Shown here piece after piece: positions 6,586-12,480 of a stretch of 12,480 bases of DNA; position 1 is the first letter of the stretch; each line of letters starts with the position of its first letter. The notes under the pieces were generated by a model, which searched no databases, was not told the DNA's origin, and saw nothing but the letters and a program-made list of their open reading frames with translations. Origin of the DNA: Rhodobacterales bacterium UBA3089 (GTDB taxonomy: Bacteria; Pseudomonadota; Alphaproteobacteria; Rhodobacterales; Rhodobacteraceae); NCBI GenBank assembly GCA_002367255.1, contig DFBD01000062.1, positions 1-12,480 on the forward strand, in the 5' to 3' direction. The position numbers and the translations under genes are program-made.

Positions 6586-7274
6586 TCAAGGTATTCCGCC
6601 CCCAACACAGGGCCGAAATTCTGCGCCTGAACCAACACAACATATTTGCTATCGCCCCTTAATGGCGCACGCACGCTAACATCGGATCGGCCGTTCCAGT
6701 CACCGATCCACGTCATTTCCTCGACGACGTTAACGTAACTGATAGTCAGGCCAGCATTTTCCCCACGCTGAATGCTGGTCGTCGCTTCGGGGATAATACG
6801 GACAAGAAAAATATCTGCGGCTGGCAATCCGGATGCTAGCGGGGAAACCTTGATACTTGCGGTGTCGCCAGATGTATCCTGGACGATTTCCAGCATCGGT
6901 TTTTCGTCTTGAAACTGGTCCACATACATCCTCACTTTGCGCTCGTTGCTACCGACGATCTGCGCCTCGCCGTGGATGACGGCCTGCGGTGTGTAAAGCG
7001 AGCGCAGGTTCCAGCGGTCACGATACCCCATCTGGCGATCGGTGTTTTCCGAACGTGAAAATTCATCTTTCCAGCCCAGATAATCCCAATAATCGATGTG
7101 CCAGCCCAACACGATCACACCGTCTTCTGATACCAATTCACGCAAAATATCGTCCGCAGGCGGGCAAGAGCTGCACCCTTGCGAGGTGAACAGCTCCACC
7201 ACCACATTCTGTGCTAAAACGGCGGAGGGCAGCCAAAGACTAAGGGCGGCTGCAAGAATTTTGGTGAAACGCAT
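6582..7274 (-). CDS. DUF1223 secreted thioredoxin-like protein
   Basis: 230 residues from the chosen start. A basic start plus hydrophobic stretch (residues 1-21, ending AVLA before QN) is a Sec signal peptide, so the product is probably periplasmic. Immediately after it comes VVELFTSQGCSSCPPAD (25-41), the DUF1223 hallmark, with a CxxC pair at C34 and C37 at the thioredoxin-like position. The WHIDYWDYLGW segment that follows is also typical. Biochemical function is not established; a thiol redox role is inference. I chose ATG 7272-7274 because GGAG (7280-7283) precedes it by 5 nt. An in-frame ATG at 7287-7289 would add five residues but has no ribosome binding site. The gene lies downstream of prpE in the same direction after an 81-nt gap, and its stop overlaps that of the convergent dehydrogenase gene. 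Confidence 0.88.
   Translation of the reverse strand: MRFTKILAAALSLWLPSAVLAQNVVVELFTSQGCSSCPPADDILRELVSEDGVIVLGWHIDYWDYLGWKDEFSRSENTDRQMGYRDRWNLRSLYTPQAVIHGEAQIVGSNERKVRMYVDQFQDEKPMLEIVQDTSGDTASIKVSPLASGLPAADIFLVRIIPEATTSIQRGENAGLTISYVNVVEEMTWIGDWNGRSDVSVRAPLRGDSKYVVLVQAQNFGPVLGAEYLD
6751..6778. repeat. Inverted repeat inside the DUF1223 gene
   Basis: CCAGCATT (6751-6758) and AATGCTGG (6771-6778) are perfect 8-bp complements around a 12-nt loop, extendable by a G-T and a G-C pair outward. There is no T-run on either side, so it is not a standard intrinsic terminator. It may be a chance feature of the coding sequence. Confidence 0.35.
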
Positions 7275-7288
7275 CGGGGCTCCGAACA

Positions 7289-7325
7289 TTGAGGGTTACC
7301 TAATTGATACGGATAAACCCCTCAA
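7289..7325. repeat. Inverted repeat between prpE and the DUF1223 gene
   Basis: TTGAGGG (7289-7295) and CCCTCAA (7319-7325) can form a 7-bp stem around a 23-nt loop, in the gap between the prpE stop and the DUF1223 start. There is no T-run beside it. The loop is large for a terminator, so an operator-like palindrome or an mRNA-processing structure is as likely. Confidence 0.35.
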
Positions 7326-7355
7326 CATTCCAGTCAAGCCTTCGCGAGGTGAAGT

Positions 7356-9257
7356 TTACTGCGAGGTCCCGCCCGCATAGCCGAGCGTTTTCAGTGCCTG
7401 CGTGATTTCGTCCAGTATTACCGGATCATCAATCGTTGCAGGCATTTTCCACGGTGTTTCATCCGCAATATTAACCATAGTTCCTCGCAAGATTTTCCCC
7501 GAACGGGTCTTGGGCAACCGATCCACCACCAACGCCAGTTTGAACGCCGCGACCGGCCCGATTTTCTCGCGTACCAGTTTTACAACTTCGGCAATCACTT
7601 CGCCGTGCGGGCGGTTAACACCGTTGTTCAGACACAAAAACCCGAACGGCAACTGCCCCTTCAGCTGGTCCTTGACCCCGATCACAGCACATTCGGCAAC
7701 GTCGGGATGGGCGGCCAGAACCTCCTCCATCGCGCCAGTGGAAAGACGGTGGCCAGCGACGTTAATCACGTCATCCGTGCGCGCCATGATGTAGAGGTAT
7801 CCGTCTTCGTCAATAATCCCGGCGTCTCCGGTTTCATAGTACCCCGGAAACGTATCCAAATAGGACTTCACGAACCGTTCCTCGGCATTCCAAAGCGTCG
7901 GCAAGGTGCCTGGTGGCAACGGCAGTTTGATTGCGATCGCGCCCAACTCTCCGGCAGGCAGTTGGTGACCATCGTCCCCAAGAACCTGCACATCAAAGCC
8001 CGGCATAGCAACGGTTGGTGAACCTAACTTCATCGGCAACGCCTCCAACCCCAACGGATTGGCAGCGATAGAAAACCCCGTTTCCGTCTGCCACCAGTGG
8101 TCCACTACCGGAATACCAAGCTGGTCTTGCGCCCAAATAATCGTGTCAGGATCGGCACGCTCTCCCGCCAGGTATAGGGCCTTCAGGCTGCTAAGGTCAT
8201 ACTTCTTAACGAATTCCCCGGTCGGGTCTTCGCGCTTGATTGCCCGGAAGGCTGTCGGGGCTGTGAAGAACGAAACGACCTTATGTTCTTCGATCACACG
8301 CCAGAATGTGCCTGCATCGGGCGTGCCAACAGGCTTGCCCTCGAACACAATTGCCGTCGCTCCGTATATCAGTGGTGCATAGCAAATATACGAATGCCCA
8401 ACGACCCAACCAACATCCGAGGCCGCCCAGAACACTTCGCCCGGCTTCACATTATAGATATTTTTCATGGTCCAGTTCAGCGCAACCATGTGCCCGCCGC
8501 TTGGCCGCACCACCCCCTTGGGCTGGCCAGTCGTGCCAGATGTATAAAGAATATATAACGGATCGGCACCATTAATCGGCACACAATCGGCAGGTTCCAC
8601 GCCTTGCTGCACATCGAACCAGTCGAAATCCCGACCTTCGATCAAATCCGCCTGCGCCTGTTCGCGCTGAAGCATGATAGTGAATTCCGGCTTATGCGCC
8701 GCCAGATCAATCGCGCCATCCAGCAGGGGTTTGTATTCAATCACCCGCCCCGGCTCTATCCCGCAAGACGCCGCAATGATCGCCTTGGGCGTCGCATCAT
8801 CAATGCGGACAGCCAGTTCGTTCGCGGCAAATCCACCGAAAACAACGGAATGTACCGCACCGATACGCGCGCAGGCCAACATGGCGTTCAAGGCCTCGGG
8901 AACCATAGGCATATAGATCAATACGCGGTCGCCCTTGCCAACACCTTTGGCTTTCAGCGCCCCGGCCAACATCGCCACCTGATCGGTCAACTCCGCATAG
9001 GAAATCTTGCGTTTTGCGCCCGTGATCGGGCTGTCGTAAATGATCGCCGTCTGATCCCCGCGCCCGGCCTCAACATGCCTATCAAGCGCGTTGTAGCAGG
9101 TGTTGGCCTCGCCATCAGTGAACCACTCGTACAAGGGTGCATTGCTGGAATCCAACGCATAAGTCGGCTTTTTAGTCCAGCTTATCGCCTCGGCGGCTTC
9201 CATCCAGAAGGCCTCGGGGTCGGCTTTCCAACCGTCATATACCGATTTATAACTCAT
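7356..9257 (-). CDS. prpE: Propionyl-CoA synthetase (propionate-CoA ligase)
   Basis: ANL-superfamily acyl-CoA synthetase, 633 residues, the normal length for PrpE. It activates propionate with ATP to propionyl-adenylate and then to propionyl-CoA in the cytosol. Motifs are complete: the phosphate-binding loop YTSGTTGQPKG at 238-248, WWQTETG at 388-394, YETGDAG at 474-480, and the catalytic lysine K588 in PKTRSGK (582-588) of the mobile C-terminal domain. The SDVGWVVGHSY segment (280-290) and the start MSYKSVYDGW resemble PrpE more than acetyl-CoA synthetase; some acetate activity cannot be excluded. The ATG start follows AGGAGA (9263-9268) with a 5-nt spacer. It lies 40 nt downstream of maeB on the same strand with no evident terminator between them, so the two are probably co-transcribed. 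Methylmalonyl-CoA mutase further upstream fits a propionate-assimilation role. Confidence 0.95.
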   Translation of the reverse strand: MSYKSVYDGWKADPEAFWMEAAEAISWTKKPTYALDSSNAPLYEWFTDGEANTCYNALDRHVEAGRGDQTAIIYDSPITGAKRKISYAELTDQVAMLAGALKAKGVGKGDRVLIYMPMVPEALNAMLACARIGAVHSVVFGGFAANELAVRIDDATPKAIIAASCGIEPGRVIEYKPLLDGAIDLAAHKPEFTIMLQREQAQADLIEGRDFDWFDVQQGVEPADCVPINGADPLYILYTSGTTGQPKGVVRPSGGHMVALNWTMKNIYNVKPGEVFWAASDVGWVVGHSYICYAPLIYGATAIVFEGKPVGTPDAGTFWRVIEEHKVVSFFTAPTAFRAIKREDPTGEFVKKYDLSSLKALYLAGERADPDTIIWAQDQLGIPVVDHWWQTETGFSIAANPLGLEALPMKLGSPTVAMPGFDVQVLGDDGHQLPAGELGAIAIKLPLPPGTLPTLWNAEERFVKSYLDTFPGYYETGDAGIIDEDGYLYIMARTDDVINVAGHRLSTGAMEEVLAAHPDVAECAVIGVKDQLKGQLPFGFLCLNNGVNRPHGEVIAEVVKLVREKIGPVAAFKLALVVDRLPKTRSGKILRGTMVNIADETPWKMPATIDDPVILDEITQALKTLGYAGGTSQ

Positions 9258-9297
9258 CTTGTTCTCCTGTGATTCTAGACCTATCAGTGATCATTTT

Positions 9298-11577
9298 TCA
9301 TTCATAGACGTTGACCGGCGTCCCGGCGAGCGCCGCGATATTCAATAAGCCACGCGCCGTGATCGATGGCGTCACGATATGCGCCCGGTTCCCCATCCCC
9401 ATCAGGATTGGTCCAACCTCCAGCCCGTTGGCGGACATTTTCAAGATGTTGCGAACCGCACTGGCTGCATCGGAATTGGCGAAAACCAGCACGTTGGCCG
9501 CCCCGTCATAGCGCGAATTCGGATAGATTTTGCGCCGAAGGTTTTCATCAAGGGCCGCATCGGTATGCATCTCGCCCTCGTAAACGAAATCGAGGTCCAT
9601 GCTGTCCAAAATCTCGATCGCATCACGCATCCGACAGGCAGATTCTGTGGGCAGGTTCCCGAATTGCGAGTGCGAACACAGTGCTACCTTCGGTTCCAGA
9701 CCAAAGCGATGCACATGCCGCGCTGCCGCTACGACCGTATCGGCCATTTGTTGGGCGGTAGGTTCGGGGTTAACATGTGTGTCAGCGACAAACAGCGGCC
9801 CATCTTCCAAAATCATCAACGACAAAGCACCGATAGCTCGTAAATTATCTGTACCCAGAACTTGCTGAATATATTTCAAATGCCACAGGTATTGCCCGAA
9901 GGTTCCGCAAATCAGGCTATCCGCGTCGCCACGATGCACCATAACCGCGCCAATCGCCGTGGTGTTGGTCCGCATAATCGCCTTGGCCAGTTCCGGTGTC
10001 ACGCCACGGCGTTGCATGATTTCGTGGTAAGAACCCCAGTAATCGCGAAAACGCGGGTCGTTTTGCGGGTTAACCAATTCGAAATCACGACCTTCCTTGA
10101 TAGGCAGACCAAACTTATCACACCGCGCCTCGATCACATCGGGGCGGCCGATCAGGATCGGCTTGTCTGTCATTTCTTCGACCATCGCGTGGGCGGCACG
10201 CAACACACGTTCGCTTTCCCCTTCGGCAAAAACGATTTTACGCACCGCGTTGTTTGCAGCCGCAAATACCGGGCGCATTATAAGCGCAGATTTGAAGACC
10301 GACCCGTCGAGCTTTTGCTTATACGCAACCAAATCCTCAATCGGACGGCTCGCGACGCCGCTTTCCATCGCCGCTTTAACAACCGCACACGACACGATGG
10401 CCAACAGGCGGGGATCGAACGGCTTGGGGATCAGGTAATCCGGTCCAAACTTCAGGCTTTCGTCTTTATAGACCGCCGCTGCCTCGGCACTGGTCGAGGC
10501 GCGCGCAAGTTCCGCAATTCCCTCGACACAGGCAATTTCCATCGCATCATTGATTGTCGTTGCACCGACGTCTAGCGCGCCACGGAAGATAAACGGGAAG
10601 CAAAGAACATTGTTAACCTGATTAGGGAAATCCGAACGTCCTGTCGCTATAATCGCATCCGGTGCAACTGCACGAACTTCGTCCGGCATGATTTCCGGTG
10701 TCGGGTTGGCCAACGCAAACACGATAGGTTGCGAAGACATTTTGGCGACCATTTCCGGCTTCAAAACACCAGGGCCAGAAAGTCCGAGGAACAAATCTGC
10801 CCCCTCGATTACATCATCAAGTGTGCGTTTATCGCTGTCCTGCGCAAATTCCGCTTTTTGCGGAGTCATTTCCTCGGTCCGGCCCTTATAGACCAGCCCC
10901 GCGATGTCACACAGCCAGACGTTTTCGCGTTTCACGCCCAGTTTCAACAGCATATTAAGGCAAGCAATCCCCGCTGCGCCGCCGCCGGTAGAAACCACCT
11001 TGATGTCTTCAAACTTCTTGCCCGCCACGCGCAACGCATTGGTTGCCGCCGCGCCCACCACAATCGCGGTTCCATGCTGATCATCGTGGAAAACCGGAAT
11101 GCCCATGCGCTCGCGGCATAGTTTTTCAACGATAAAACACTCCGGCGCTTTGATGTCTTCAAGGTTGATTGCACCGAACGTCGGCTCCAGCGCAGTGATA
11201 ATATCGGCCAGCTTTTCAGGGTCGCTCTCGTCTACTTCGATGTCAAAACAATCGATGTTGGCGAACTTCTTGAACAGAACCGCCTTGCCCTCCATGATCG
11301 GTTTTGACGCCAATGCCCCGATATTACCAAGCCCCAGCGCCGCTGAACCGTTGGTAACAACTGCCACCAGATTTCCCCGCGCCGTATATTTCGCCGCCGT
11401 TGCAGGGTCTTTGCTGATCTCGACACAAGCCTCGGCCACACCGGGTGAATACGCCCGCGACAAATCCCGCCCGTTCGCCAAAGGTTTCGTTGCACGGATT
11501 TCCAGCTTCCCCGGCTTGGGGAACTCATGGTAATCAAGCGCGGCTTGACGGGCGGTTTTCTGGCGTTCTTCGGTCAA
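9298..11577 (-). CDS. maeB: NADP-type malic enzyme with C-terminal phosphotransacetylase-like domain
   Basis: Oxidative decarboxylation of malate to pyruvate and CO2, usually with NADP. At 759 residues it has the two-part MaeB architecture. The malic enzyme N-terminal domain covers about 15-150, with the catalytic tyrosine probably Y43 in RAYSPGVA and the lysine probably K98 in EGKAV. The signature FHDDQHGT is at 163-170. The NAD(P)-binding domain follows, with its dinucleotide loop STGGGAAG at 197-204. A phosphate acetyltransferase-like domain covers about 430-759. In characterised homologues that domain does not acetylate phosphate but mediates oligomerisation and acetyl-CoA control. NADP preference is inferred from the family. 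The start codon is TTG (11575-11577), supported by AGGAGT (11584-11589) 6 nt upstream. The gene is 78 nt downstream of methylmalonyl-CoA mutase and 40 nt upstream of prpE, all on the same strand. Confidence 0.95.
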   Translation of the reverse strand: MTEERQKTARQAALDYHEFPKPGKLEIRATKPLANGRDLSRAYSPGVAEACVEISKDPATAAKYTARGNLVAVVTNGSAALGLGNIGALASKPIMEGKAVLFKKFANIDCFDIEVDESDPEKLADIITALEPTFGAINLEDIKAPECFIVEKLCRERMGIPVFHDDQHGTAIVVGAAATNALRVAGKKFEDIKVVSTGGGAAGIACLNMLLKLGVKRENVWLCDIAGLVYKGRTEEMTPQKAEFAQDSDKRTLDDVIEGADLFLGLSGPGVLKPEMVAKMSSQPIVFALANPTPEIMPDEVRAVAPDAIIATGRSDFPNQVNNVLCFPFIFRGALDVGATTINDAMEIACVEGIAELARASTSAEAAAVYKDESLKFGPDYLIPKPFDPRLLAIVSCAVVKAAMESGVASRPIEDLVAYKQKLDGSVFKSALIMRPVFAAANNAVRKIVFAEGESERVLRAAHAMVEEMTDKPILIGRPDVIEARCDKFGLPIKEGRDFELVNPQNDPRFRDYWGSYHEIMQRRGVTPELAKAIMRTNTTAIGAVMVHRGDADSLICGTFGQYLWHLKYIQQVLGTDNLRAIGALSLMILEDGPLFVADTHVNPEPTAQQMADTVVAAARHVHRFGLEPKVALCSHSQFGNLPTESACRMRDAIEILDSMDLDFVYEGEMHTDAALDENLRRKIYPNSRYDGAANVLVFANSDAASAVRNILKMSANGLEVGPILMGMGNRAHIVTPSITARGLLNIAALAGTPVNVYE

Positions 11578-11583
11578 CTTGCG

Positions 11584-11589
11584 ACTCCT
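11584..11589 (-). promoter_or_regulatory. Ribosome binding site supporting the TTG start of maeB
   Basis: Minus-strand AGGAGT lies 6 nt upstream of TTG 11575-11577. No nearby in-frame ATG has a comparable site, and the reading from TTG gives the expected MaeB N-terminus. Confidence 0.7.
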
Positions 11590-11605
11590 ATGCTGATTTC
11601 AGAGC

Positions 11606-11634
11606 ACAGTAATTGGGTGCGGCAAAATTGTCAG
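11606..11634 (-). promoter_or_regulatory. Weak candidate promoter for maeB-prpE
   Basis: On the minus strand CTGACA (11629-11634, five of six bases of the -35 consensus) is followed after 17 nt by TACTGT (11606-11611, three of six of the -10 consensus), within the 78-nt gap upstream of maeB. This is only suggestive; transcription may instead read through from the mutase gene. Confidence 0.25.
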
Positions 11635-11655
11635 GCCGAAAACACAGGAACTGTT

Positions 11656-12480
11656 TCAATAATTCGTCCGCCGGATTAGTCGCAAAACTTTATCCGCGGC
11701 CTCGGGGATGTTCGTTCCCGGCCCAAAAATCGCCTTGATCCCGTTTTCATAAAGAAAATCGTAGTCCTGCTGCGGAATTACTCCACCGCAAATCACGATA
11801 ATCTCGGCACCACCGGCAGCTTTCAAGGCCTCAACCAGTTGCGGCGCGAGGGTTTTATGACCAGCCGCCAAAGAGGATATCCCAATCACCTGCACGCCCT
11901 TGTCCACGGCATCCTGCGCGGCCTCTTCGGGGGTTTGAAACAGCGGGCCAACGCTAACGTCAAAGCCGATATCGGCGAAGGCGGTGGCGATAACTTTGGC
12001 CCCCCGATCATGGCCGTCCTGTCCCATTTTGACGACCAGCATACGGGGGCTACCGCCTTCAATATCCGCGTAATCCCTGACGGCTTTTTGAATGTCGGCA
12101 AATCCCTGATCGCCCTCGTAGGCGGCACCATATACGCCGGTCAATGTTTTTACCTCGGCACTATGTCGGCCAAAGACACGTTCCATGGCGTCTGAAATTT
12201 CACCAACAGTTGCCCGCGCCCGCGAGGCTTCCACCGCCAGTTCCAGTAAATTACCCGTACCACGAGCGCCCTGTTCAAGCGCCGCAAGGGCGTTTTCACA
12301 GGCCGCTGCATCCCGCGTTTCGCGGATGCGCGTCAAACGTTCGATCTGGCGGTCACGTACTTTGGTGTTGTCAATTTCGCGAATATCAATCGCATCTTCC
12401 TGTTCAAGGCGGAACTTGTTAACCCCAACAATCACATCGTCACCCTTATCGACCGCAGCTTGTTTACGCGCAGCTGCTTC
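11656..12480 (-). CDS. scpA: Methylmalonyl-CoA mutase, C-terminal part (cut by window edge)
   Basis: Adenosylcobalamin-dependent isomerase converting (R)-methylmalonyl-CoA to succinyl-CoA, the last step of propionyl-CoA assimilation and of the ethylmalonyl-CoA pathway. The final 274 residues plus stop are visible. The frame stays open to the right edge, so the in-frame GTG at 12433-12435 is not a real start. Visible residues 1-105 are the end of the substrate-binding barrel domain and the linker (VGVNKF and the preceding lysine-rich helix). Residues about 145-274 are the B12-binding domain with the DxHxxG motif DGHDRG at 155-160, supplying the histidine that ligates cobalt, and GISSLAAGH and ICGGVIP further on. 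The full family length is about 700 residues. A stand-alone B12-binding protein is unlikely because the barrel sequence continues upstream. The symbol follows common alphaproteobacterial usage (also mutA, mcmA, bhbA). Confidence 0.93.
   Translation of the reverse strand, partial: EAAARKQAAVDKGDDVIVGVNKFRLEQEDAIDIREIDNTKVRDRQIERLTRIRETRDAAACENALAALEQGARGTGNLLELAVEASRARATVGEISDAMERVFGRHSAEVKTLTGVYGAAYEGDQGFADIQKAVRDYADIEGGSPRMLVVKMGQDGHDRGAKVIATAFADIGFDVSVGPLFQTPEEAAQDAVDKGVQVIGISSLAAGHKTLAPQLVEALKAAGGAEIIVICGGVIPQQDYDFLYENGIKAIFGPGTNIPEAADKVLRLIRRTNY

Noticed and set aside
8604..9272. Long plus-strand ORF of 222 codons opposite prpE
   Set aside because: It lies almost wholly antisense to prpE, whose motifs are complete; its product has no recognisable domain and no good ribosome binding site was seen.
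9862..10575. Plus-strand ORF of 237 codons opposite maeB
   Set aside because: Antisense shadow of the NAD-binding and PTA-like parts of malic enzyme; basic, low-similarity composition typical of such shadows.
12433..12435. GTG as a start codon for a stand-alone B12-binding protein
   Set aside because: The frame continues open to the window edge with mutase-like sequence, so this is the tail of a full mutase gene.
1..12480. tRNA, rRNA, CRISPR arrays, insertion sequences, attachment sites
   Set aside because: Nothing of this kind was seen; coding density is high and no tandem spacer-repeat pattern or transposase motif is present.

Overview
The window looks like a chromosomal segment of an alphaproteobacterium, most probably a Rhodobacteraceae (Roseobacter-group) member. 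This is inferred from the moderately GC-rich coding style, the alphaproteobacterial propionyl-CoA/methylmalonyl-CoA genes, a long malic enzyme with a phosphotransacetylase-like tail, a DUF1223 secreted protein, and gene starts using TTG and GTG. No database search was possible, so the taxonomy is a judgement.

Layout. (1) 1-599, minus strand: the N-terminal 199 codons of an acyl-CoA dehydrogenase that runs off the left edge. (2) 600-798: a divergent, AT-richer intergenic region with the control signals for both flanking units. (3) 799-6585, plus strand: a tight five-gene surface-polysaccharide operon. It encodes a two-domain glycosyltransferase, an ABC-2 (KpsM-like) permease, a KpsT-like ATP-binding protein, a short KpsE-like membrane protein and a nucleotide-sugar dehydrogenase of the TviB/WecC type. 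The first four genes overlap stop-to-start and the fifth follows after 13 nt. (4) 6582-12480, minus strand: a DUF1223 secreted thioredoxin-like protein, propionyl-CoA synthetase (prpE), NADP-type malic enzyme (maeB) and the C-terminal part of methylmalonyl-CoA mutase, cut by the right edge.

How the genes work together. The plus-strand operon reads as a compact ABC-type capsule or exopolysaccharide module: the dehydrogenase makes a UDP-uronic-acid-type precursor, the glycosyltransferase builds glycan, and the permease, ATP-binding protein and KpsE-like protein would export it. No outer-membrane auxiliary protein (KpsD type), no KpsC/KpsS Kdo transferases and no Kdo-synthesis genes are present, so any complete pathway needs genes elsewhere. 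The minus-strand group is central carbon metabolism. PrpE activates propionate, the mutase (after a carboxylase not in the window) produces succinyl-CoA, and malic enzyme withdraws malate to pyruvate.

The most notable signal is in the export module. The KpsT-like protein has an intact reading frame and a clear KpsT-like backbone, yet it departs from consensus at the Walker A first glycine, Q-loop, ABC signature, Walker B glutamate and H-loop. Its partner KpsE-like protein has a long charged cytoplasmic helix and an unusually small periplasmic part. The glycosyltransferase carries an extra N-terminal domain resembling SGNH/GSCFA-type hydrolase folds. Together these suggest an atypical export machine rather than a textbook group 2 capsule system.
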